Assembly (NCBI RefSeq): GCF_023264675.1
Contig: NZ_JAHFVG010000047.1
Span: 1-43,754 of the forward strand
Direction: 5' to 3'
Origin: Rhodococcus sp. (in: high G+C Gram-positive bacteria)
GTDB taxonomy: Bacteria > Actinomycetota > Actinomycetes > Mycobacteriales > Mycobacteriaceae
Length of the DNA: 43,754 nt
Numbering within the stretch: position 1 is the stretch's first letter; every line of letters begins with the position of its first letter. The notes under the pieces were generated by a model. The model made no database searches. It had not been told where the DNA came from and saw only the letters and a program-made list of their open reading frames with translations. Position numbers and translations under genes: made by a program. This document shows, piece after piece, positions 25,107 to 32,565 of the stretch.

Positions 25107-26330
25107 CTACAGGAGTGCGACGATCAGCACGATCAGCAACACCACAACCGCGACGACGACCGCCAGAACGACGGCAGGAGAGACGTCGATCCTCTCGCCC
25201 ACTGCGTCGTCGATGCGGTCGAGCACGATCTCCAGCGGGTTCTTCTTCTTGGGAGTGTCGAACGCGGGAGGCGCATAGGGCTTGGGGGTGTGATTGTCGG
25301 ACAATCCGCCGGAGCGCACTGCGGGCAGACCTGCGACGGTATTACCGAATTCCCTGGAGGGACGGCGAGTTTCGGCCACAGGAGTCGATCGGTGCGCCCA
25401 GGCAGGGACTGAGCCGTCGGAGGTGGTGAGTGGGACGCCTCGAAGCGAAGCGATGGTGCCGCGACTGCTGATGGCAGCGCGAATGATTTCGTCACGGGCC
25501 TGCGCCATCGTCGGCCGTCGCGCGGGATCCGGTTCGAGCATGTGCAGAAGAGCAGGCGTCAGATCACCCGATCTGGTGGGTCTGATGATCTGACCTCGGG
25601 CGACACGATGAAGCAGCGCGATGGAATCTTGGTCGATGTCGAACGGAGGCCGTCCTTCGATGGCCGTGTACAGCGTCGCCCCGAGCGAGAAGACATCGCT
25701 CGCTTCGGTGGGATCCTGTCCACGGGCTACCTCGGGCGCGAAGTAAGCGGGTGTACCGGTGATGACACTCGAATCGGATTCTTCGACATCGCCTTTCGCG
25801 CGTGAGATACCGAAGTCGCTGATCTTGACTATTCCGAGTGTGCGTCCGCGATCCGCGATGAGGATGTTTCCCGGCTTGATGTCGCGATGGACGATGCCCG
25901 CCTCGTGCGCTTCGGTGAGCGCGTCCGCCACCTGCGCACCGACCTGGGCGATTTCGTACGGCGGCAGCGAGTCGGTGGTGTTGAGTGCCTGTGCGAGGCT
26001 TCGTGACGGCATGTATTCCATGACGAGCCACGGCTCGCCGTCCTCGATTGCGACGTCGTGCATTGCGATGGCATGCAGGCTCGTCAGGCGTGCGGCGATA
26101 CGACCTTCGCGCATCGCGCGGTTGCGTACCTCGCGTGCGGCCGCATCGCTCAGATGCGCTGTCGATGTGACCTGCTTGACCGCCACCTTGCGGCCCATGA
26201 GTGTGTCCTGCGCGAGCCAGACGGCGCCCATTCCGCCGCCGCCGAGCTTGTAGGCGAGGCGGTATCTGCCTGCGAGAAGGTAGTCGGGTCCGACGACCCG
26301 TACGGTGCGCTGCTGCTCGGTCACGACCAC
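25107..26330 (-). CDS. Tail-anchored Ser/Thr protein kinase
   Basis: This 407-residue Hanks-type kinase has the P-loop LGGGGMGAVW (29-38), catalytic Lys52, HRDIKPGN (148-155, Asp150), DFG (172-174) and an activation loop with Ser/Thr before TGTPAYFAPE. The juxtamembrane region (about 285-380) is Ser/Pro-rich. The protein ends with one hydrophobic helix (about 385-407) and has no outer domain. It therefore cannot sense outside ligands as PknB does with PASTA repeats. GTG at 26330 or 26324 are both possible starts. It is a lone gene, convergent with the esr side and divergent from imuA'. Confidence 0.9.
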   Translation of the reverse strand: MVVTEQQRTVRVVGPDYLLAGRYRLAYKLGGGGMGAVWLAQDTLMGRKVAVKQVTSTAHLSDAAAREVRNRAMREGRIAARLTSLHAIAMHDVAIEDGEPWLVMEYMPSRSLAQALNTTDSLPPYEIAQVGAQVADALTEAHEAGIVHRDIKPGNILIADRGRTLGIVKISDFGISRAKGDVEESDSSVITGTPAYFAPEVARGQDPTEASDVFSLGATLYTAIEGRPPFDIDQDSIALLHRVARGQIIRPTRSGDLTPALLHMLEPDPARRPTMAQARDEIIRAAISSRGTIASLRGVPLTTSDGSVPAWAHRSTPVAETRRPSREFGNTVAGLPAVRSGGLSDNHTPKPYAPPAFDTPKKKNPLEIVLDRIDDAVGERIDVSPAVVLAVVVAVVVLLIVLIVALL

Positions 26331-26453
26331 AGGTTAGTTGACGACGCGCACTGTTGCCCGCATCGGTGATTTTTTGGAGTGGGCGAGCCCTTCACCAGCG
26401 TTTTCGTGCTCATCTTGACTGAGGTGACTGTAGCGGCTTTACTGGAGAGGAGT

Positions 26454-26469
26454 TCGAAAGTCTGTTCGA
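26454..26469 (+). promoter_or_regulatory. LexA (SOS) box upstream of imuA'
   Basis: TCGAAA-GTCT-GTTCGA differs from the actinobacterial LexA consensus TCGAAC-N4-GTTCGA at one arm base. It lies 70 bp before the imuA' start, so imuA'-imuB should be DNA-damage inducible. Confidence 0.82.
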
Positions 26470-26539
26470 AAGCGATACTTCCCGGTCGCTTCCCGGATGG
26501 GCCCGAGTGCCGCTTTCATCGATTTCCGGGGAGTCCACC

Positions 26540-27496
26540 ATGTCTGTTTCATCCGATGCCTCCTCCGACGAATTCTCTGTCACCGACGTACATGCAGACG
26601 AGGTTTTCACGGACGAGGTTTTCACCGACGACGACGCGGGCGGAAACGTTCTGGCGGACATGTCGCTGCCGGAGCGCGTCGAACATCTGCGACGACGCAT
26701 GGCATCGGTCCCATCGCGCGGAGAAGTGAGATCGGTCGCGTATCCCGCTCGGTCGGATTCGGCGCGGTCGGATTCAGCGCGGTCGGATTCAGAACAGCGC
26801 AAGCCGATGCAGGTGAATGCAGATCAGGTCGATTCGGTTTCGGTTCGTTCGAGTAGGGAAGTGCTGGCCGTTCCCGGCCCACTCGTGCCTCTGTTCCCTC
26901 ATGGGGGTCTTGCCCGCGGATCGGTGGCGTCGGTCGCCGGTGCCGGTTCGCTGTTGCTGGGAATGGTGGCGTCGGTTACTGCAGCAGGGGGGCACGTCGC
27001 GGTGGTGGGCCAACCGCGGTTCGGTTTGCTTGCTGCCGCCGAGATGGGTGCCCAATTGCATCGTCTGGCCGTGGTACCCGACCCGGGCGAGGATCCGGTG
27101 GAGGTCGCTGCCATCTTGCTCGACGGCTTGGATCTCGTCGTGTTGGGGCTCGGCGGTAGGTCGGTGCCGCCGTCGAGGGCGCGTGCGGTCGTGGCGCGTG
27201 CCCGAAGCAAAGGTGCAACCCTCCTCGTCACGGACGGGCACTGGGATGGCGTCGAGCTACGTCTCGATGCCGCGGTGCGCAGCGTCGGTGGAGTCGGAAC
27301 GGGAGATCGCTCCGGGCGAGGGAGGTTGCGCAATCTGCGATTGGAGGTGCGGGCTCAGGGAAAGGCGATGCGGACGCGAAGCACGTGTTTCGATCTGCGC
27401 TCCGAGCACGGCAGGGTCGAGTGGTTCGCGGTGCCGCCGGGTGATTCCGGATTGTCCGACGACGTGCCCGCCGGCAGGTTCGCGGTGTTGGCATGA
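26540..27496 (+). CDS. imuA': ImuA', RecA-like mutasome protein
   Basis: ImuA' works with ImuB and DnaE2 in damage-induced mutagenic translesion synthesis. The 318-residue protein has a low-complexity acidic and Ser-rich N-terminus (about 1-100), then a RecA-like fold (PGPLVPLFPHGGLARGSVASV ... DGLDLVVLGLG) without a full Walker A motif. ATG at 26540 has a GGGGAG site; the frame is open to 26507. The N-terminal part holds two separate 15 bp-period tandem repeats, coding DEVFT DEVFT and ARSDS x3. Its stop overlaps the imuB start (ATGA). Confidence 0.9.
   Translation: MSVSSDASSDEFSVTDVHADEVFTDEVFTDDDAGGNVLADMSLPERVEHLRRRMASVPSRGEVRSVAYPARSDSARSDSARSDSEQRKPMQVNADQVDSVSVRSSREVLAVPGPLVPLFPHGGLARGSVASVAGAGSLLLGMVASVTAAGGHVAVVGQPRFGLLAAAEMGAQLHRLAVVPDPGEDPVEVAAILLDGLDLVVLGLGGRSVPPSRARAVVARARSKGATLLVTDGHWDGVELRLDAAVRSVGGVGTGDRSGRGRLRNLRLEVRAQGKAMRTRSTCFDLRSEHGRVEWFAVPPGDSGLSDDVPAGRFAVLA
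26597..26626 (+). repeat. 15 bp tandem duplication in imuA'
   Basis: Two units of GACGAGGTTTTCAC plus one base, at 26597-26611 and 26612-26626, encode DEVFT twice in frame. Only the last base of the unit differs. Confidence 0.9.
26750..26790 (+). repeat. 15 bp-period triple repeat in imuA'
   Basis: The 11-mer CGGTCGGATTC occurs at 26750, 26765 and 26780, separated by (G/A)GCG. It encodes an ARSDS-type repeat in frame in the protein's disordered N-terminal part. Confidence 0.9.
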
Positions 27497-29046
27497 GCCG
27501 GGTACTGGCGCTGTGGTGCCCGGATTGGCCTGCGGTCGCTGCCGCGGCCGTCGCCGATCTTCCTGCCACCCATCCGGTGGCGGTGGTCTCGGCCAACCGG
27601 GTGATCGCGTGTTCGGCCACGGCGCGAGCGGATGGAGTGCGGCGTGGATTGCGTAAACGCGAAGCGCAGGCGCGGTGTCCCGACGTGCACGTGGTAACCG
27701 CGGATTCGGACCGCGACGGAAGGCTCTTCGAACCGGTTGCCGCCGCCATCGATGCGGCTGCTCCCGGAGTCGAAGTGTTGCGCCCAGGCCTGTTGATTCT
27801 CGGAGCGCGCGGTGTGAGCCGATACTTCGGTTCCGAACACAAAGCTGCCGAGAGATTGATCGACCAGGCTGCAAGCGCAGGCGTGGAATGTCAGATCGGT
27901 ATCGCCGACGAATTGACGACGGCGGTCATCGCTGCGCGGCACGCTGTCGTCGTTCCTCGAAAAGGTGCGGCGCGCTTTCTTGCCCCGTTACCGGTTGCGG
28001 AGCTTGCCGCCGAGCCGAGCCTCGCAGCCAAGGACCGTCAGGAGCTGATCGATCTGTTGCGGCGCTTGGGTTTGCGCACTATCGGCGACTTTGCGGCGCT
28101 CACTCCCGGTGATGTCGCGTCCCGGTTCGGGACGGACGCGGTATTGGCGCACCGCAGCGCCAGGGGTGAGCCGGAACGTCCGCCCTCTGCTCGCGCACTT
28201 CCACCGGATCTGAACGTCGATCACGAATGCGATCCACCGATAGATCGCGTCGACGCGGCGGCATTCGCCGGACGTGGGATGGCCGAGAAGCTGCACACGA
28301 AGTTGGCCGCAGCGGCGGTCGCCTGCACTCGGCTTCTGGTTCACGCGTCCACCGGAAACGGCGAAACCCTCTCGCGTATCTGGCGGTGCGCCGAACCATT
28401 GACTCCGGACGGAACCGCGGATCGAGTGCGGTGGCAACTCGACGGGTGGCTCACCGGACGCAGCGAGAGCAAGCCGACCGCCGGCATCACCGTTCTCAGG
28501 CTGGAGCCGGTGGAGGTCGTCGCGGCTGCCGAGCTTCAGCTCGGACTGTGGGGGAGCGTCGGCGACGAGGACGAGCGGGTCAAACGCGCATTGGTACGCG
28601 TCCAGGGTCTGCTCGGCGGTGATGCGGTCAAGATCGGGGTGTTGAGCGGCGGGCGTGGGCCGGTCGAACGAGTGACGCTCCGCAGCCTCGGTGACGAACT
28701 GATCCCACTGTCCGATCCATCGGCTCCGTGGCCGGGCAGACTTCCCCAGCCGGCCCCCGCCGCAGTGATGGACACATCCCCGCGCGTGATGCTGGAAGAC
28801 GACGGTGGAAACGGAGTGCGCATCGGAGTGCGCGGTGGCTTCGATTCCGACCCCGTGGTTCTTCGCTGGGGGAGCAAGAAGTGGACGTTGCTGGGCTGGG
28901 CAGGCCCGTGGCCGGTGGACGAACGATGGTGGGATCCGATGACGGGCATGCAGGGAGCGCGGCTTCAGGTGCTGTTCGAGGAACATCGTGCGTTGCTGTT
29001 GGTCTACGACGGCGACGAATGGCGGGTCGAAGGTATCTACGAGTAG
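27493..29046 (+). CDS. imuB: ImuB, inactive Y-family polymerase-like clamp adaptor
   Basis: ImuB is a Y-family polymerase homologue that serves as adaptor between the beta clamp, ImuA' and DnaE2. The 517-residue protein starts RVLALWCPDWP in place of the metal-binding DxD strand, so it lacks the catalytic acids, as known for ImuB. A beta-clamp binding motif QLGLWG is at about 349-354. The C-terminal region (about 430-517) with WTLLGWAGPWPVDERWW is the ImuB-specific domain. It is coupled to imuA' by a 4 bp overlap and shares its SOS box. Confidence 0.94.
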   Translation: MSRVLALWCPDWPAVAAAAVADLPATHPVAVVSANRVIACSATARADGVRRGLRKREAQARCPDVHVVTADSDRDGRLFEPVAAAIDAAAPGVEVLRPGLLILGARGVSRYFGSEHKAAERLIDQAASAGVECQIGIADELTTAVIAARHAVVVPRKGAARFLAPLPVAELAAEPSLAAKDRQELIDLLRRLGLRTIGDFAALTPGDVASRFGTDAVLAHRSARGEPERPPSARALPPDLNVDHECDPPIDRVDAAAFAGRGMAEKLHTKLAAAAVACTRLLVHASTGNGETLSRIWRCAEPLTPDGTADRVRWQLDGWLTGRSESKPTAGITVLRLEPVEVVAAAELQLGLWGSVGDEDERVKRALVRVQGLLGGDAVKIGVLSGGRGPVERVTLRSLGDELIPLSDPSAPWPGRLPQPAPAAVMDTSPRVMLEDDGGNGVRIGVRGGFDSDPVVLRWGSKKWTLLGWAGPWPVDERWWDPMTGMQGARLQVLFEEHRALLLVYDGDEWRVEGIYE

Positions 29047-29078
29047 GGGTGTCGGGTGCTCCGTCTAGCCTGGATCGA

Positions 29079-29855
29079 GTGAACGTGGATGTGGACGTAC
29101 TCGATGTGGCGGGAGTCGCCATTGCCTACCGAGACACCGGCGGGGGTAATGATGTTCCGGTTGTGCTCGTGCACGGCATGGGCGGCGACGCCGGTACCTG
29201 GGACCGCTTCGCGGCCGCGCTGACGGCCGCCGATCGCCGGGTGATATCGGTCGACCTTCGTGGACACGGACGCAGCGCGCACACCGCGGACTACTCGTTC
29301 GATTCCTTCGGTGCCGATGTGGCCGCCGTCGTCGATCATTTGGGACTGCAGTCGGTGGATCTGGTCGGGCACTCGCTCGGCGGCTACGCGGTGTCCGTGG
29401 TAGCCCAGGATCGACCGAATCTGGTGAGGTCGCTCGTGCTGGAGGAAATGCCGATCCCGATTCGTCCGGGCGACGAACCACCGAATCTCACCGGGCGCCT
29501 GCCGAGCCTCACGGAACTGATCCATGCCGGGACAAGCGTGGTCAGGCATCCGCGTGCAGTGTTCGCCTTCGACCGATCGATGACGAAAACAGCGCTGGCA
29601 CAGTTTCGTCGGCCCAACGCGCGGTGGTGGGACAACCTGCCGAACATCACAGCACCGACCCTCGTGTTGCGCGGCGGGCCAGGAGGGATGGTGGATCTTC
29701 GGCGTCTGGACTCGATGGTTCGCGACATCGAGGACTGCACCGTCGTGCCGTTCGATTCCGGCCACAGCATTCATCGTGACAAGTACCGAGATTTCGAAGC
29801 TGCTGTACTACCGTTCCTGATGCGCGATCTCGGAGACTCTACGATCGGTACATGA
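29079..29855 (+). CDS. Alpha/beta hydrolase, substrate unknown
   Basis: This 258-residue hydrolase has an oxyanion HGMGG (32-36), a nucleophile elbow GHSLGG with Ser99, and a final His in DSGHSIHRDK. It is of the small esterase/haloperoxidase type with no signal peptide. GTG at 29079 is chosen as the farthest start after imuB; GTG at 29085 and 29091 are also in frame. It lies 32 bp after imuB and so may be read from the same SOS transcript. Its stop overlaps the following ATG. The link to DNA repair is only positional. Confidence 0.85.
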   Translation: MNVDVDVLDVAGVAIAYRDTGGGNDVPVVLVHGMGGDAGTWDRFAAALTAADRRVISVDLRGHGRSAHTADYSFDSFGADVAAVVDHLGLQSVDLVGHSLGGYAVSVVAQDRPNLVRSLVLEEMPIPIRPGDEPPNLTGRLPSLTELIHAGTSVVRHPRAVFAFDRSMTKTALAQFRRPNARWWDNLPNITAPTLVLRGGPGGMVDLRRLDSMVRDIEDCTVVPFDSGHSIHRDKYRDFEAAVLPFLMRDLGDSTIGT

Positions 29856-30361
29856 GATCGATTTCGCGGGACACTCCGCTCATTGCATGGTCGGCAGTAT
29901 TCGTTGTGTCGCAGGGCAATATCGTTCGCCTGCTCGGCCCGGCCGGGCCGAGGGTGCTCGAGATTCAGACGGCGTGGTCGGCCCGGCGATATCGCGACAT
30001 CCTTGCAGGAATGGACGAGAAGACCACGGCACGATTCCGTAGTCATTACTATCCCGATTTCGTGCATCCCGCGATCTATGCGGCGGCCCTGCGCGCCGGC
30101 GCAACGCGGCTCGGTGAACTCACCCCGTTGTCGCCTCGGGCAAAGACGATGCTCGCACTCGCGCCGGTGGCCTCGGCCGCCGGAGACTACGTGGAAAACC
30201 TCGTCGGACTTCACCTACTGGATCACCCCGAGCACATCACCGACACGGTGGTGCGGACGACGACAGCCGTCAGCACCACCAAATGGCTTCTGGCTCTGGG
30301 GTCGTTGGCGTATCTCGGCGTCGGATTCGGTCGAGTCTGGTTCCGGCGCCTCACGCACTGA
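29852..30361 (+). CDS. Hypothetical membrane protein
   Basis: This 169-residue protein was not recognised. A hydrophobic N-terminal helix (about 9-28), a polar and aromatic middle with HYYPDFVHPAIYAAALRAG, and a C-terminal helix (about 143-163) ending in RVWFRRLTH are visible. This suggests a membrane protein with both ends on one side. It overlaps the hydrolase stop (ATGA) and so belongs to the same operon. Its own stop lies inside a terminator hairpin. Confidence 0.7.
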   Translation: MRSISRDTPLIAWSAVFVVSQGNIVRLLGPAGPRVLEIQTAWSARRYRDILAGMDEKTTARFRSHYYPDFVHPAIYAAALRAGATRLGELTPLSPRAKTMLALAPVASAAGDYVENLVGLHLLDHPEHITDTVVRTTTAVSTTKWLLALGSLAYLGVGFGRVWFRRLTH

Positions 30362-30379
30362 CGGGCGCCGTCAGTGCGT
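30353..30379. terminator. Bidirectional terminator before acrA1
   Basis: A perfect 12 bp stem (ACGCACTGACGG / CCGTCAGTGCGT) with a 3-base loop lies between convergent genes. The TGA of the membrane-protein gene lies in the left arm and its base pairing. Confidence 0.8.
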
Positions 30380-30384
30380 TGCTG

Positions 30385-32385
30385 TCACCAGTTCGCCCCT
30401 GGTACCAACCTCCCGAGTCGACGCGCCAGCTTGGCCACTCGGGCGGAAGGCGCGGAGGCGTCGTACTGCTTTGTCGGGGCGAAATCGGTTGCAGTGGATT
30501 CAGTTTCGGTCTTCTGGCCCTTGGCTGCTGCCGAATCGGGGAAACGCCGATAGAACTGGTGCATGGTGCGGTCCTTGCCCTTCGGCGTGAAAATGCTGCC
30601 GAACTGGCCGAGGGTTCCGAGGGGGGTGTCGATGCGCTTGGGCTTGTCGATCAACGCTCTCATCACCATCGCGGCAGCCTTCTCCGGCGACACGACGGGT
30701 CCGACATTCTTGTCGCCGGTCGGAGTGATCATCGGCGTCGCGACGAGCGGCATGTGGATGGTGGTGAAAGTGATTCCGTCGGAGAGAGTCTCGGCAGCGG
30801 CGACGTCGGTGAATCCGTCCAGTGCCGCTTTGCTCGCAACATAGGCGGCAAAGCGCGGTGTGTGCCCTTGGACGGCGGCGCTGCTGATGTTGACCACGTG
30901 ACCGAAACGGCGCTCGCGCATGTGCGGCAGTAGTGCGAGCACGAGCCGGACGGAACCGAAGTAGTTGACGGCCATGGTGCGCTCGAAATCGTGCAATCGA
31001 TCGGTGGATCGATAGAGCGAGCGTCGGATGGATCTGCCGGCGTTGTTGACGAGCATGTCCACGTGACCATGTTCGCTGAGAATGGCTTTCACCGTCTGGT
31101 CGACCGACTCGGTATCGGTGACATCGCATGGGTAACCGAAGGCGTCACCTCCGGATGCGCGAATGTCGGCGACAACCGCTTCGAGTTGTTCGGCACCGCG
31201 AGCGAGCAGGATGACGGTGGCACCCTTACGTGCTGCCGACTGAGCGCTCGCCTGGCCGATGCCGGACGACCCGCCGGTGATGACGATGTGGCGCCCGACG
31301 AGTGGGCCGCGAGGATCTTGCTTCCGCGCACGGTCGGGGTCGAGGGCGCGCGCCCAGTGCTTCCAGAGCGTATCGGCATAAGCGACCAGCGGGGGAGGTG
31401 TTATTCCACTGCCGCGCAGCGCATTCTGCGTGATGTCGGAATCGAACACCGTCGGCAATGTCAGATGGTCCAACATGACCGGCGGTACACCGAAACGAGA
31501 GAGTACGGCGTTGCGGCCGATGCGGACCGCGCCGAGTCGAGGTGCAACCACCGGCGCGGCCACCACTCCCGGAATTCCTACTACCCGGGCCCGGGATCCT
31601 GCGGCTGCGCTGAATGCGCTGTACACCTCCAACATCGACTGCGGCTCCGGGTTTACGAGGTGGAAGACGCGCTGGCCCAGAGGATTACGGTGAATCAACT
31701 CGACGATGGCCGCTGCAACGTAGTCGACGGGGACGACATTGGTGGCGCCGATGTCCGGAACCGTGATGGGGAGTGCTGCCGGCAGCTTGGCGAGCTCGGC
31801 GAAGAACGGAAAGAAGAAGTACGGACCGTCGATCTTGTCGATCGCACCCGTCTCGGAATGTCCGAGAACCGCCGCCGGTCGGTAGACGCGCCAGTCGGTC
31901 GCCGACTCGCGAACGATCTCTTCGGACTCGAACTTGGTTCGGTGATAGGCCGTCGGGAATCCTTGGCCCTTGTCGAAATCGTCCTCGGTGAAGTGCCCGG
32001 CGAAGTCGCCTGCCACGGCGATGGAAGACACGTGATGGAGCCGTGCGCCGGTGCGTACCGCGAGATCGACGATCGCGCGGGTGCCATCGACGTTGGTCGA
32101 GGCTTGTTCGTCGCCCGCCGTCATGTCGTAGATGGCACCGAGATGGATGATGTGATCGATTCCCGACGGATCTTCCTTCACCCCGAGCCCCGGTTCGGTG
32201 AGATCTCCGACGAGCGGGTGTACTCGATCCTTGCCTTCGAGTAGTGCGACCTGCTGCTCGAGCTTGGCGATCGATTGTGGGCGAACCAGTACGTGCACCT
32301 CGGCCGTGGGGTCACGCTCCAGCAGAAGTGGGAGCACGTTCTGCCCGAGGAACCCCGTACCGCCGGTAACGATGTAATTCGCCAT
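30385..32385 (-). CDS. acrA1: AcrA1-like two-domain fatty acyl-CoA reductase
   Basis: This 666-residue protein has two SDR domains. The N-terminal extended-SDR domain has GGTGFLG (8-14) and the YHRTK catalytic pair Tyr147/Lys151. The C-terminal classical SDR domain has TGGSSGIG (370-377) and YVASK. The layout matches Rv3391 (AcrA1) of M. tuberculosis, near imuB there too, and bacterial reductases that turn fatty acyl-CoA into aldehyde or alcohol for wax esters. The substrate here is inferred. The promoter carries an AACTTAC-N6-GTAAGTT palindrome 8 bp before the ATG. Confidence 0.88.
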   Translation of the reverse strand: MANYIVTGGTGFLGQNVLPLLLERDPTAEVHVLVRPQSIAKLEQQVALLEGKDRVHPLVGDLTEPGLGVKEDPSGIDHIIHLGAIYDMTAGDEQASTNVDGTRAIVDLAVRTGARLHHVSSIAVAGDFAGHFTEDDFDKGQGFPTAYHRTKFESEEIVRESATDWRVYRPAAVLGHSETGAIDKIDGPYFFFPFFAELAKLPAALPITVPDIGATNVVPVDYVAAAIVELIHRNPLGQRVFHLVNPEPQSMLEVYSAFSAAAGSRARVVGIPGVVAAPVVAPRLGAVRIGRNAVLSRFGVPPVMLDHLTLPTVFDSDITQNALRGSGITPPPLVAYADTLWKHWARALDPDRARKQDPRGPLVGRHIVITGGSSGIGQASAQSAARKGATVILLARGAEQLEAVVADIRASGGDAFGYPCDVTDTESVDQTVKAILSEHGHVDMLVNNAGRSIRRSLYRSTDRLHDFERTMAVNYFGSVRLVLALLPHMRERRFGHVVNISSAAVQGHTPRFAAYVASKAALDGFTDVAAAETLSDGITFTTIHMPLVATPMITPTGDKNVGPVVSPEKAAAMVMRALIDKPKRIDTPLGTLGQFGSIFTPKGKDRTMHQFYRRFPDSAAAKGQKTETESTATDFAPTKQYDASAPSARVAKLARRLGRLVPGANW

Positions 32386-32392
32386 GGGAGCT

Positions 32393-32412
32393 AACTTACT
32401 CCTTGGTAAGTT
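32393..32412. promoter_or_regulatory. Palindromic operator at acrA1 start
   Basis: AACTTAC-TCCTTG-GTAAGTT is a perfect 7-6-7 inverted repeat just upstream of the acrA1 ATG, overlapping the ribosome site. Its size and AT-rich arms resemble TetR-family sites for lipid genes. The regulator is unknown. Confidence 0.55.
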
Positions 32413-32430
32413 GCTGGGCTACTCCTGCTG

Positions 32431-32565
32431 GTGACCGAATGTGACAGTCGGTCCGGAGCCGAGGTGGGTGAGCGAGGGCGGCATTCGGTCACTCTGAGTG
32501 ACCGAGGGGGGCATTCGGTCCGAAAACGGGGGCGGCCTCACCCACCCGCAGCTGCTAGTGACCGA
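32431..32565. repeat. Palindrome-rich intergenic repeat (REP/MITE-like)
   Basis: In 135 bp there are five related copies of the GTGACCGA/TCGGTCAC motif. These are GTGACCGAATG at 32431, CATTCGGTCAC at 32482, GTGACCGA at 32498, CATTCGGTC at 32512 and GTGACCGA at 32558. CGGTCACTC-T-GAGTGACCG (32486-32504) is a perfect palindrome. GGTGGGTGAG (32463-32472) pairs with CTCACCCACC (32537-32546). It could fold into a branched stem-loop between the MMPL and acrA1 genes, and the last motif overlaps the MMPL 3' end. Confidence 0.7.

Noticed and set aside
24868..25278. 136-codon frame as a complete gene
   Set aside because: Only about 48 codons look protein-like; the rest is a shadow of the kinase gene, so it is listed as a remnant.
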